A DNA stretch of 64,000 nucleotides from Nereocystis luetkeana (GCA_031213475.1 JARUPZ010000004.1:3435501-3499500), one strand, 5' to 3'; shown: positions 21,961 to 33,456, numbered from the stretch's first letter. Numbers and translations: made by a program. The notes: generated by a model not told the origin, from the sequence alone.

Positions 21961-23631
21961 CACCAGGTACAGAGGAGACAATCGCAGATCCCATCGTTCC
22001 AACGCTGCCGCCCACTCACGATGCGTGTGCGACACACCCATATGCGCAGTATTGCTGTGGCTCGTTGTGTTTGTCGGGGCCTGCCGCCCGTATTTCTCCA
22101 TCTGCCTTCCCAAGTGTCATATTTTGTTTTATACTTTTTTACCTACAAACCCAGGCTGGCGTACCAGGTAAGTATCATCATCACCTCTCTCCCTGCTGCT
22201 TCTGCTGCCGCTGCGTGTTGCTGTGTGTGATCCACCAATGCCACTACTCCAGCTGTGCTCGGCACAGTGCGCCAACAGTACAAGTAGGCAGCATACGGTA
22301 CGCATGCACTCTCAGTACTACAGTTCTGTTTGTTGTTGTCATCGGCATTTGGCCTGCACATACATACCTATTAGTACCTGCTGCTGTGTGTGACTGGCAT
22401 TTTATGCACCATACCGATCCCTAGATACTGGATCGTGTATATTCGTCGAGTCCAGTACAACCAATCGGTCGTAGCATCGTGTACAGCAGCATTCGTACAA
22501 AAATACTTACAGTAGTAGTTACTGGCTGTTGTGTGTCCTGAGTACTGCTTTATGATAGGCCCTAGAGCCAGCTGAAAGAGCACAGCAGTACACGTTCCTT
22601 TGTCGCAGTACGCGTATCCTCTGCTGCCGTATCTTATAGTATGGCATTTTAAAGCAGTACGAGCTACTCTAAAAGATCCTGCAATGTGTTTTACATGACG
22701 AAAAAAACATACTGGTACATGTAAAGTTGTTGGTGATAAGTGCAATAACCTGCACTTGATTTTATATGCGTTACCGGGATTCGACCCTCTCACCATCCAC
22801 GATTCTTTTTAATTTTCACCTTTCCTTTTATTTTGTACCGGTACATCCACGTTGCTTTTCTGACCTAGCAGGTACTATTTGTACGTACGACAAGTTGTGT
22901 GTTTTTACGCAAGGAAGACCGCGGAGTTTGGGCACGCTCTCATGTGTGGCGGGCGTACATACCCCAACCTTTCACAGTTAGTTGCTCCCAAAACTTGGGA
23001 CTAAATAGGTTCGAGACAATACTACTGTAGGTACTTCGTGCTTTCTCGCAGTCTGAGTGCTTCACGAATATCGAGGTTCTGTACTGATGCGGGTACTGCA
23101 AGTACCAGGTATACTTCAAGTGTTTCGTCCATTGGTATTAATAGTGTTCGTACTGCGAGTACTCGCAGTACCGAAATAATACTATCACGATGTTCAGTAA
23201 TACTTGGAGTACAAAGTATACTTCGACCGTCTGTGCACCGTGTCGACAAATTCTCAGCCCATTGTTCGACACAAATCACTCACAGATGGTTCGACGAGTG
23301 GGAGTTGGAGCAAATTACTTTCGCAGGGGACAACTCGAATACTTAGCACTGACTGGCAGTATTTGGTGATATGTACCGCGAGGAGTATGCACTGCGAGTA
23401 CTCCCAGTATCTCGATGTTCTCCTTATTTTTTACCCTGAGCACCAAGAAACATTTATTCTGCGGGAATATATTTTGTGCTGGATTTTACTCAGCCGGTTA
23501 CAAAGTATCATGTTGCAACCACGACCTCGCGCCATTTTTTTCTACTTAAGTTTATGCCGCAAGCATTGAATTGATCGCCGTGAGACACTGTTCTGGATCA
23601 ATATCCACTTACTACCCGTATACCCTCTATA
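21961..23631. other. No confident gene
   Basis: Contains scattered TACCAGGTA palindromes (22,162, 23,103) and a degenerate GTACT-rich stretch at about 22,990-23,420 reminiscent of the R7 minisatellite. Frames such as 21,804-22,424 have no domain and cross repeats. Confidence 0.45.
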
Positions 23632-23852
23632 TTATTGTTGCAATAGTAACGATCCCACACTATTTCCACAAACAGCGGTGCATATAGTCTGTCCTCAAAA
23701 CTGTGTTCATGTGTATTCTTCACGTTAATGATGGGTGGATGCAGTTAAAGTAGTTCTAAACAGATACCAGGTAGGTGTGCAGGTACTTCAAACGACGAGT
23801 ATTATTTCTTGCGCCACTCCCCTAGGCACGTCCCGGACGGGAACCTTGTCTT
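23632..23852 (-). repeat. R6 dispersed repeat, copy 1
   Basis: The reverse complement matches 57,240-57,452. Shared blocks are ACAAGGTTCCC, GTCCGGGACGTG, TAGGGGAGTGGCGCAAGAA and GGAAATAGTGTGGGATC. It begins exactly where similarity between the two arms of the large inverted repeat ends. Confidence 0.7.
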
Positions 23853-24029
23853 TCGTATGATGATGTTGGCGCATCATTATTAGAACACACTCCGAACTCC
23901 GGCCACTAAACAGGCTGTAACTAAAATGCACCTCGATCGAAGAAAACAAACAAGTACCAGGTACTAACTAAATAGTGCAGTACCAGTACGTAAGAGAAAC
24001 GGTACTAACGAGATACCCGATATGGGATA

Positions 24030-25278
24030 CCTCCGTTCCCTTCGCTGCCTCGGCAAGGAATGCTGCAAGGCATGCCCTATCAGGCTAATAGCGAGTGGGG
24101 TAGGTCTTTCTGGCGGGTGTAAGGCCGGACTCACCCTCAAGGAGTGATACCTTCTTGCTGCTGCCTGTGGCCGCGAGGCTCAGGCGGCAGTAGAGTTGGG
24201 TCGTACGTGGTGCGTCAGGCACGGAGACCTACGATTCGCGCGTCTTTTTAGGCAGCTGCGGCAGAGCAGCAATGCTCAATCGGGGTGTCCATGCGCGGAG
24301 GCAGGCGCCACCACAGGCCACACTACGGCACAGTCTATTGCGCCGGTAGGAGGCTGGATTCGACGACGAGGGAGGAGGGAGACTGAGCGTCGACGTGCGG
24401 AGAAGAGACGGATTGACCTCCCCCTGCGCGAGAATTTTTATTTCCCAGATCAGAACCGCAAGTGCGAGGAGCATTTTGTTTTTCAGGATGACGGAGAAAG
24501 GGAAACGACTGGAAGGGAATGGCAACGAGTGCACGCGCAAAGGAGCGGGTGGATTGGGCCAAGGCGATGATGCGGCCATGAAGAGCGGCAGGAAGACGGT
24601 GCATGGAGACCCATGATTTGCGCGCACACTATCATCACGAGAGAAGCAGTCATAGTTTGTTTTTTCCTGGTTTTGTTTTTCACGAGGCAGAATAGTATCT
24701 ACCGGTACTCGTCACTGGTTTTTGTAGTTTAACGAGTTGTAAACCCTTCATGGGGAATAACCTACGCAATTATCAGGGGCGTGGTATCATAACTGTGCTG
24801 CACCTTTTTGTGTCAGACAGTCCAGGAAGAGATGGCGATCGTTGATATTCGTGTGGCAGTAAGGTTCGATTGCTCCTTTTTTCACTGCATATCCGCGAGT
24901 CTTCACTCTGACAGCACTCCAGATAGCAGGCAGGTGTGTTCCTCTTTCGTTTTCACGACTACCGTGCGTTTCGTACGGTGCAGGCAGCACTTCAGACAGC
25001 ATCCGCTGTAGTCAGCAGCCACGAGTTGGTTAGTGGTGGGAACGGGGGTACTCTTCTATGTTATAGTTGAGAGGATATACCCGCGGCCATGTTAGTTCAG
25101 TTTTGCACATTGGTTTTATCTTGTGTGCGCTTTTTCCGTCTCGTGTATTTTGAGGCAGCCGAATTTTCGATTTTTTTTTTTTTTGTTTTTCGGATCTTCC
25201 TAGGGCTCCAGCACCTTTGTGTGACCACGGACTCCTTCGTCAGAGAGTTAATGTGAGAACAACAACAACAAACAACCA
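24030..25278. mobile_element. Unidentified 1.25-kb insertion in the right arm
   Basis: This sequence is absent from the left arm at the junction near 12,490. The uninterrupted order there reads GATATGGCTTACCATCCCG in complement. The insert has overlapping frames of about 120 codons on both strands (24,196-24,570 plus, 24,229-24,627 minus) rich in Arg and Glu, without recognisable domains. Neither clear terminal repeats nor a target duplication could be fixed by eye. Confidence 0.5.
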
Positions 25279-26880
25279 TCCCGTATCAATTGCAACTAAA
25301 TGACACCAAGAACGTATCCATGCTGTATTATTACACCCGAAACTAAGACAACAGGACTAAGAAAGAACTACAGCAGTTATTAAACATACATTCTACTTGC
25401 GGTGTGAGTGAACACAAGAGTGCTGAAACAGCGAATCATACACCACGTATTCAGGACAGCACTTACAATGGCTCACCAACAAGGGCCGCAGGCTGCGTGG
25501 TACATTGGTCAGTCTGGGCATGGACTGGGACGGAGTGTGAACGTGGCATATACGCCCGGCATAAGAGCATAGAGCGGGCTACTGTAGAACTCTGGAAAGT
25601 AAACCAAACCTTCACGTGAAAACAGGCGCTTGTTACATCGTGCTTGAATGCATTGGCTTCTATCCGGGAGGTTTTGCCTGTACCAAGTGTGACTGCTCTC
25701 CCAGAACAAAAACATGCATTCTAAGTGGTGGATACGAGATACACAACGCCAATCAAACTGAGGAGAGAAAACCTGGTATTTTCCTATAGCAAACCAAAGC
25801 CCCTCCCCAGCACGCACACTCATGCGCCGCCTTAGTCGCTGACGCGGTGAACGGCGAGTCAACCGAGCTTGACTCTGTTCAAGTATCTGACACGGTTCCC
25901 AATGACGACTGGACATCTTAACCGTTTGAGCACTGCACTGCTGTCTGTACATGTACCTGAGTTTGATCCTTATTCCAGGTGTTTCTTCCCCGCAAGGGGA
26001 GGGCAGTTCTAGAGGCCACATATGCCCAATGTCCAAACTAAAGGTTCCCTTCATTTGCGAACGCGAGCGTGTAGTTGTTGAGCGTACCACGCATCCCTGT
26101 TTTTGTCGTCCGTATCCGGGTATCGGGTGATCCGCCTGGCCGGAGAAGAACGGTTGTAGAACTGCTATTAATAAATTGCATGTTTAATGTTGGAAAAAAA
26201 TGTTTTCATCATAATTTTATCCAGGTGACCATACCTTTGATCGCAACGATGTCACCATAACAGTGACATTTGAATGAGAGGCAAGCCAGACACAGAAACC
26301 TGCTACGAGAGGGGTATAGTTCGATACGGCTCAGCATCTATCGTGATCGACCAGGCTCCTGAACCCAATATCAGTAGGATACAGACCATAGTGTTTTGCT
26401 AAACGTTTTCGTGATAATACCTAGGCGTTGGGGATTACTCACACAGATTCAGTTAATATACAGATACTTGTACTCGTCAGCCTTTCATCAGACGTACATG
26501 AGGATTATACCAGGTATGATAACGTTTAAATACCCAGATATCCAAAGGGACGAGTGCATGTACAAATCGCTACACAACCCACAGGTACACACTTTTGTGA
26601 GACCCATACCCGAGATGGAACGTGACGAGCTTTGGTATGATCTGCGCAACCTAACAGGACACCCTGCAGTTCGACGCTCCAAGTATGGTGGCCCAGTGTT
26701 GAGGGAACGAATCTAGAGGTGTGATTGAAATGCTCATAGGCGGTAGTTTCCGTTCCGGCGTTCCGGGGGGGTGTTTCTCACCACCGTTATGCAAGGGATA
26801 CGATCCGGACGTGGTTGGGGATGAATGACATTCGAGGACTCATGATTTGGTTTAGCACGAAAAGGTCTCACCAGTGGGCA

Positions 26881-27218
26881 CCGGTCGCCCAGGTGGTTCA
26901 AGTGGTTGCCCTCGAATTCTACTTGTGTTTGAGTCCTGGGTTCGAGCCCCAGGTGGGTCGGACATTTGACTTTATTTGCAAAAAATAAAAAGGATTCAAT
27001 TGTTGAGAGCGCCTTGCAGCGTGGGTAGGCTCAATTCGATGCGAGTCGACGAGGGAAGAAAAGGCTGAAATCTTCTCGCGATAAAAATGAAGGCACGTAC
27101 CGTAGCGGGAAGGGGGTAGAAGAGCCTGCTATGTGACCCCGGATCTGAGTTACGAGTTGGAAGGAGAGAGAGAAGATGTGCGAAGATAATAAATGGGAAC
27201 GAGCAAAAAAAAAAAAAA
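26881..27218 (+). mobile_element. tRNA-derived SINE, copy 1 (full length)
   Basis: The head is tRNA-like: an A-box TGGTTCAAGTGG (26,894-26,905), a B-box GGTTCGAGCCC (26,939-26,949), and imperfect acceptor pairing between CCGGTCG and GGGTCGG. A 250-bp body and a 14-A tail (27,205-27,218) follow. The matching site in the left arm (about 10,868, GGGCACTGTTCG in complement) lacks it, so the SINE arrived after the inverted duplication. It is likely transcribed by RNA polymerase III from the internal boxes. Confidence 0.8.
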
Positions 27219-27539
27219 CTGTTCGTGCTGCGGGGGTGGCGTTAAACGGCAGTACCTTCAAACGACTTACATACACGGAATCAAAAAATTACCTTCGCTA
27301 GTGAGCCATCCCTCAATGGCAGTAGGGGTGCACCAGAAGTTCCTGAGCCCCTCACATTAGGAAGCCCGTAAGTCAAAGTGGCGTAAACGCCGTATCTTCA
27401 AACGATGTAGTCACTCGCAATCGAATAATAATTTGGAAAGTGCCAGAAAATCGAAGCACTAAGGATACCAAGTATAACTCTACATGAGGAGGAGGGAGTA
27501 GAAAGAAGACTCAACATGAACTTCCTACAGCACGCCCGT

Positions 27540-27831
27540 GATTAACCCACACAATAATCCATACAGATCTCTGGACGAAGGTCAGGATCGCCGCTCTTCT
27601 CACCACCGCCTGGAGGCAACACTGACGAAGGAGAGAAGCTGCAACATCGAGCCGGCGGCGAGGTGCGGAGATGGAAGGCGCACCCTCTGCAGCGGTTCAT
27701 GATCGCAATGCCCGCTGGGGGGGTGCTACAAACATTGGGCCGACCGAGGAGGAAAGCGCACGCACTATCGCCGGGCAAGTACTGGGATGCTCGCTTTGTG
27801 CCGACGATGGTCATGCGTCGGGCAGGGGGGG
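27540..27831 (-). mobile_element. LTR2 leader fragment, copy b
   Basis: Sequence downstream of the LTR2 copy b end, matching 4,757-5,000 in complement, with a single unit of the 117-bp repeat. It ends abruptly at about 27,540 against arm sequence. Confidence 0.6.
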
Positions 27832-28394
27832 TGTTACAGCGAGTGGCGCCAGGGTAGAAGGTTCATAGCGCTGCGACTATCGTGATGAGCGCTGTGGGGA
27901 GGATAATACGGCGCGAGACAACTGTTCTGATCAGTGTCACGCGTCGGGTCTATTCGATGGGCAGAGGGCAAGCTTTGGATAGCATCCTCAGGGCGGATTT
28001 TATAGGGGGAGGGAGGATCCCCGGTGTGGGAACGCCTTCAGTTCCGTGTAAAGAACCAGTAACTAGATCACGGAACAACCCTTTGTTTACTAAACACCAC
28101 CAAGTGAACAAAGAAAGTCAAAGCCAAGTGATCTGTGATACCTGTCCTATCGATCCCCGGCCCCTGGGGCCCTCTGCCTTGCCCGTCGTGCCCGTCACCG
28201 TGTCTGTGGTTCCTGTACCATTGCTCACTCAGGCTGCTTGCAACTACTGCATCGCATCGATTCACGTTCTGCGTGACCCGATCATTACTGCACGAAGGCA
28301 CTTCTCGAACTCTCAACCAGCAGGTATGCCGGCCTCAGAGATCTAACGAGCGCGGGTCCTTTTGAGAGTCTGAGAGCTGTACCCTTCTGTAACA
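27832..28394 (-). repeat. LTR2, copy b
   Basis: A 563-bp LTR on the minus strand with inverted termini TGTTACAG (28,394) and CTGTAACA (27,832), and a TATAAAA box at 27,998-28,006. It is the best-preserved copy of the family. Confidence 0.75.
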
Positions 28395-28614
28395 CGAGCC
28401 CGCTTGGCTGCTTTGTAACTTCTGTGCCCTAGGGTATGTACGTTGCATCGGCGCCCCAAACGGTATGTATTAAATGACGACACCCCCGGGTGTGTGTACT
28501 TTGAAACCCTTCCCTGTACAACTAATTACCTTGGTAGGCAGCTATTTTCAGTTTTTTGCCGGTTGAGGTCGACACACGAAGCAAGGAGCCACAAAAAAAG
28601 ATGGCGAAAACAAA

Positions 28615-28775
28615 GGGGAAAAAAAATAAATATACCCTTGGTGAGGATCGAACTCGCCTCGTGAGGGCATAAAGGGCCTAAAGTAGTTGCCAAAATATTT
28701 GCAACTAAAAAGCTTTTCAGAAAATCCTTCAATCGCCCAAGTCGCGGGTTCGAGTCTGGGCTGGGTCTTTTTTTT
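28615..28775. repeat. Pair of inverted tRNA-like B-boxes, possible SINE remnants
   Basis: GGTTCGAGTCT at about 28,745 (plus) and GAGTTCGATCCTC at about 28,643 (minus sense) look like tRNA T-arms facing opposite directions. Between them is a hairpin, TAGTTGC...GCAACTA, near 28,683-28,706. T-runs or A-runs flank both sides. Neither side folds into a complete tRNA by eye. Confidence 0.35.
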
Positions 28776-28905
28776 TTCATTTTTCGCTTTTTTCCTCGGC
28801 AACCAATGCATATGCTGACAAAAAAAACAGGTCGATGACTGTATCATTCATGTCTGCTGTAGAAGGACGTTGCCTTTCGGACCATAATAGGCGACTACCT
28901 GGTAT

Positions 28906-29235
28906 TTAGTTGTACAGAGGGTTTACCCTTGGTCGCACGGCCCGACTCCTTCGGAAGGATGGGATGGCCGAGGTGTTTCGAGATAATTGAATGGACAGAA
29001 GAAGTGTTACTTTGCGCAAGAAAATCCGTTCGTACAGTACCACGAGTGACTTTCGAATCACAACTTCAAACAGCAGGTGCGACAATAAGCTGGTCAAGAA
29101 CAGGCTGAGGTACATGACGGGGCGGTGATCGTCGTCCTTGACTGGTAAAATTTTGAGAGCAATCATGCTCACAGGGTACCCCATATGCATAGTCACGAAT
29201 CCAACGACCAGAGCTTCGACAAATAATCGAATCAT
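28906..29235 (-). CDS. Small membrane protein of large-DNA-virus type (integrated, possibly degenerate)
   Basis: A 109-codon frame from ATG 29,233-29,235. Residues 6-28 form a first membrane segment (VEALVVGFVTMHMGYPVSMI). A second hydrophobic block contains MYLSLFLTSLLSHLLFE. The pattern of a VG-V-T-G--VS helix followed by an SLFLTG--HLL-E helix is the one I know from short conserved membrane proteins of nucleocytoplasmic large DNA viruses, including those of algae. The usual Trp-Tyr-Cys end of that family is missing and the C-terminus is basic and unrelated, so it may be frameshifted. The Fanzor fragment at 29,440 is its neighbour. Confirmation needs a database search. Confidence 0.5.
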   Translation of the reverse strand: MIRLFVEALVVGFVTMHMGYPVSMIALKILPVKDDDHRPVMYLSLFLTSLLSHLLFEVVIRKSLVVLYERIFLRKVTLLLSIQLSRNTSAIPSFRRSRAVRPRVNPLYN

Positions 29236-29370
29236 CTTTTACTTTTTACTCAACATAAAATTGGGGCTGGCTACACACACAGTCTCGACGTAGTCGACAG
29301 GGCTGGCCAAAACCCTCTTCAAGCACGACCTTCCGCTCAGCTCGTCAAGTGGCGATGCTCATCCGTCTCC

Positions 29371-29795
29371 TTGCTCGTCGCACACGTCTTCCCCGAGGAA
29401 GGGCGCGTCAGCTTGCCATTGCACCTATTGTCATCAAGTGAAAAGCATCTCGGAAGCTTAGCCCACACGTTCTCGATGACCTTCAGGTCGAGGAAAAACG
29501 TACAGACAATCAAGATTCTGGGGTGCTGCATCAAGGACGGTCTCATGTTCAAGCGATCATGCGGATCAGAAAAGCTCAAGGGTTTCGAAGACTGGGCTTC
29601 GTACGAAGGTGAAATCATCATTCAGAAGGATCGGTGTGGCAACTTCAACAATCTCAAGTTATCCCCGAACGTGTCGAGCACACGGAAGACCCGAGGGTTG
29701 TCGCCCTCGACCCTGTATGGACTTTTAACACCACCGTTGACGCCAGAGGAAACGTGACCGAGTTCGTCCCTGGAGATGTTGGAAGAATCTGTTGA
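29371..29795 (+). pseudogene. Fanzor (eukaryotic TnpB-like RNA-guided nuclease) fragment, N-terminal to RuvC-I
   Basis: Two frames must be joined. The first (29,440 to about 29,660) reads FSMTFRSRKNVQTIKI and later KDRCGNF, matching the wedge/REC-side β-strand and DRCG-type motifs of Fanzor/TnpB proteins. The second (about 29,645-29,795) reads VIPERVEHTEDPRVVALDP and then GNVTEFVPGDVGRI, the RuvC-I motif with its catalytic Asp at codon 29,709-29,711. The usual DPG glycine is Val here. A TGA at 29,793 stops it where repeat R4 begins. RuvC-II, RuvC-III and the zinc ribbon are absent, so it is not functional. The known activity of intact relatives is RNA-guided DNA cleavage. Confidence 0.6.
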
Positions 29796-29982
29796 TAAGT
29801 CCCAGGGGAAGAAAGATGATGCTTGGTTTTAGTAATTTTCTCTCGGCAGAGTAGATACAGATGGAAGTAGTCATGTCGGTATCACGTACACCCACAGAAG
29901 CAACTACCAAGTAAATAATACTATGTCAATATACCGAATAGTCATAAAACCGTCAAAATACTGAATAAGCATATTCGAACAA
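29790..29982 (+). repeat. R4 repeat, copy 1
   Basis: About 192 bp starting TGTTGATAAGTCCCAGG and ending CATATTCGAAC. A direct copy is at 35,843-36,034. It starts inside the Fanzor GRI codons, after AGAATC. No coding potential. The sequence AGAATC also follows R4 at the second locus. Confidence 0.65.
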
Positions 29983-29999
29983 ACTCCCTGCTTTTCCAG

Positions 30000-30189
30000 C
30001 AAAACAGCAATGACAATTCAAGATAACCGAACAAAACTCATCTCCATGATCAAAAACCAACTAAAATATTTCTAGAGAAAACCTGTACCTCACAAGCAAA
30101 AACCTCTCCCTCCCGTATGAACCTATTCCAGATCTCCTTTGCAACTGCAGTAGTTCAATGCCGCAAAAACAAAAACTAAAGCGATAGAT
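30000..30189. other. No gene seen
   Basis: A/T-rich short unique stretch between R4 and the reversed R7 repeat. Confidence 0.4.
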
Positions 30190-32425
30190 CTATTAATTAT
30201 ATATAGGCAGCGTGATGCCCAATTTATAACTTCATAATAGTATTGCCTCTTTCATACCAAATTGTTCAACAAATATATATATACCGCACGTACAAACAAC
30301 TTTTTTTAGCTCCTTTCATGCACCAACGTAAAATAAAATGTATCTCTCACATACCTAGTACTCCGAACTCACCTTTTGTACGTTGCTTTCGTGCAAAGTT
30401 ACAAGATCTTGTCCTTTGCGACGTCATCTTCGAAACACGCACGTGTTCCTGCCCTCCTGCGCTTTGAACATGTGGTCCTCGTCATCTACCGCCGCTTCAC
30501 CCGACGTTCATCGAAATAGGAGTCTTTCGAGCTACCGAGGGGTTCACGCAATCCTCTCTGTCGTCTTTTGTACACTAAATACGCCGAGCTGTGGGCTACT
30601 ACTGCAGACAACAAAGCAGTACTTTCCTGTATAACCTCTGCAACAACACCCACCCCATTTCCAAATCATCCTCCCTATCTCCTTCTACCGCAGCACACTG
30701 CTGTACACACACACAATCACGCACGCTTGACACGAGAAGGTATCTGTGTGTCCCGCCGCGTTGTTGGTCGAGATCGTAAAGGTTCGAAAACCCGCCGCAA
30801 TTTTTATTTTTTAACCAACCGACTTCACCTCCCGTATAAAGATGAGAAGCGACGCTCGCTACACCGCGTTGTTGGTGGCCCGTGGCGATGATGATGATGA
30901 GTTTCGGCGCGAAGACCTTGCCTCGAGCAAAGACAACTCAACTGCATACAGCTGCAGCAGAAGAGAGAAGCCTGCCTGCAGCAACTGTGGTGAGACAACA
31001 CAAACTGCCTACACGGTGCGAAAGACGTTGGCTCTCCTAGCAAGAGCGGATGTAAGACGCATATGCGCGGTTCGTTTATCACCGTCCGTCGGTCCACAGG
31101 TGCTCGTGCCGGCTTCGTTTGGTTCCGGTCGATTTTTATCACTCGGCTTGACGCTGCTGCTGCTGCTCCTCCTTCTGTTGTTTCGCCATCGTATGATGCT
31201 GTTGTTGGCACCCTGCTCCACGATTACTTTAATATCAGTAAGAATCACGATGATCCAAACAGCTTTTCACGACGTCAAAACTCGCCCTGTATCACCTGTG
31301 CAGCAGCCGGTTTGATGGTTTTTGGGGGTTGTACAGACATTGCTCGCGGCTCGAAAGCGTTCGATTTCTCAGCATTATACTCGATACCCCAAGGATACTC
31401 GGAGTATCGAGTAATTGTCGTACTCCGAGTATTAGAGTACTGGTGGCTTAAATACTCGGAGTACTTGCAGTATGAGCAGTACTGAAGGGCCAAAACCTCC
31501 GAGTAGTATGAGCAGCAATTATGCTCGAGTACAAGCAGTACCTGGAATACAAACATGTAAATTACTCGGAGTACTCCGAGTATTTTTTTATTTTATTTAT
31601 CTTTGCTCATCCCATTTATTGTCTTCGCACATCTTCTTCTCTCTCTCCTTCCAACTCGTAACTCAGATCCGGGGTCACATAGCAGGCTCTTCTACCCCCT
31701 TCCCGTTACGGTACGCGCCTTCATTTTTATCGCGAGAAGATTTTAGCCTTTTCTTCCCTCATCGACTCGCATCGAATTGTGCCTACCCACGCTTCAAGGT
31801 GCTCTCAACAATTGAATTCTTTTGATTTTTATTTTTGCGAATACAGTCAAATGTCCGACCAACCTGGGGCTCGAACCCAGGACTCAAACACAAGTAGAAT
31901 TCGAGGTTAACCACTTGAACCACCGGGGCGACCGGCTCTCGCGAGTATTAAACCCAGGAATACTTCATCATCCGAGTAAAATACTCCGAGTAATACTCCA
32001 ACTCGGAGTACCCTGTGAAACCCTGAAATATACGAGTATTACTCGTACCTTGGAATATATGAAACCCTAAAATACTCCGAGTATTGAAGCTTTTGCAGTA
32101 TGAAATGCCCAAGTACTCGGAGAACTTAAAGTAGGAGCAGTACAAGATCCCCAAATTCTTCAAGTACAACGAGTATTCCGGAGTATTGAACCCCAAAATA
32201 CTCTGAGTACAGCAGTATTTTAGAGTATCGAACCCCGAAATACTCCGAGTACAAGCGGCATTCAGAGTGACCACACATGATATACTCCGAGTACGAGCAG
32301 TATCACGAAATGTCGAGCCCTGAAATACTCCGAGTACACGAAGTACCTGAAGAAATGTATCTCCGATACTCGTTATTTTACTCCAAGGTACTCGGAGCAT
32401 GTATCTGCACCTTCCCATATTGATA
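30190..32425 (-). repeat. R7 repeat, reversed copy
   Basis: Reverse complement of 15,410-15,583 plus 19,716-21,358. It keeps both ORF-like frames (30,825-31,211 and 31,009-31,248) and the GTACTCGGAGTA minisatellite. It lacks retrotransposon A, so it preserves the pre-insertion site. A SINE interrupts it at 31,585-31,941. Confidence 0.8.
31585..31941 (-). mobile_element. tRNA-derived SINE, copy 2 with 8-bp target duplication
   Basis: Same head (A-box and B-box in complement, GGGCTCGAACCC at about 31,867) and body as copy 1, on the minus strand, with an A-rich end at about 31,585. The flanks CGAGTATT at 31,577-31,584 and 31,942-31,949 are identical, so this is a clean target-primed insertion. 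It sits in the minisatellite of R7. Confidence 0.8.
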
Positions 32426-32699
32426 TATTGCGAGCCTCGTCTGGTTTTCGCTCAGGACTACCTAATCCGGCACACTTTTCTGTTGATGACCACCATAATT
32501 ACAGCCGTTCTTCGTGCATTTACATTTTGCGTTACCATTGCTGCTGCCGTCTCCATCATCCTCGTGTTTGTAATTGAGTAAGTTCGACATCGTTTTCATT
32601 TCATTGTCCTACCAGCACGGTCGTCTGATCTCTGCTCTGACACCTCGATTTAACACACCTCATCCTCTCGATAAAAGTGACAATATTGACGACCGTTCG
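32426..32699. other. No gene seen
   Basis: Short unique stretch. A frame at 32,399-32,581 has no recognisable feature. Confidence 0.4.
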
Positions 32700-33215
32700 T
32701 TCGGATATTGCGGCGTCCGATCCTGCGGGCACTCCTTGCACCCGGGGCAGTTGAATATTTAGTACTACTCACACTCGCACTTACTCGCAACATTCGGGCA
32801 GTATTTCGAGGTTTGAAGTTAAGTACCGTTTACACCATCAGTCACTCGGCCGTAAGCACCCTAATAGACAAATTAGCTCGATACGGAAGCAATCGATACT
32901 CCGAGTGTGGTCCCTCTGCTGTGCGTTTGTCGTATTACCGGCAGATTTTATTGCATCGTGCTGCTGCAACCAACAACTAATAAAGTTGCAGTGTGAGATT
33001 CCAGAGAGGGAGCAAGCACATAAATAAATATTGCACAATTCATAATATCAACGCATATTGATTGAGGTGCTACATAAAGTGATTTACAAAGTGGTTTTCA
33101 TTAATTTAAAGCACGGGGCCACAATTAATGTCCAACCTATGTTATCTACAGGAATCTGGCTCGACCGCCGTGGGGGCGGGAGGGCCTTTTATTCCCTAGT
33201 AAATGATATAGCGCT
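32700..33215. repeat. Large inverted repeat, outermost right-arm segment
   Basis: Reverse-complement partner of 1,677-2,190, including CTGCGGGCACTCCTTGC, CGATACGGAAGCAATCGATAC and GGCCTTTTATTCCCTAGTA. Confidence 0.75.
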
Positions 33216-33456
33216 CGGGAGGAACTTCGTTCCCCCGGGACACGTCTCCCTGTGCCAACTACTCCCGCCATAAACTATACCTGGTATTTCCCTATAGAGT
33301 TTGCTCAGCGCTTACTATTCCCGATACAATATCCGTTTGTGTCAGAACCAAAAAAAAACTCCCTGTTCCTGGTTCAGTTCATTATCTATCCTTGTTCCCT
33401 GAAATAATTCACCTTTTTCCTACGTGTGTACCGAGAGATTTTTATCACCCTCAATC

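Larger units (their letters stand above)
23853..28394. repeat. Large inverted repeat, right arm
   Basis: Reverse-complement counterpart of the left arm: 23,853-24,030 and 25,278-26,760 pair with 11,000-12,670, 27,300-27,540 pairs with 6,370-6,700, and 27,540-28,394 pairs with 4,192-4,900. Order is kept. Insertions on this arm are 24,030-25,278 and the SINE at 26,881-27,218. ORFs here (for example 25,509-26,090 minus and 27,882-28,346) are shadows of repeats. Confidence 0.8.

Noticed and set aside
26881-26965. A tRNA gene
   Set aside because: A and B boxes are present, but acceptor pairing is imperfect, the sequence continues into a conserved 250-bp body with a poly-A tail, and a second copy has target duplications. 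It is a SINE head.
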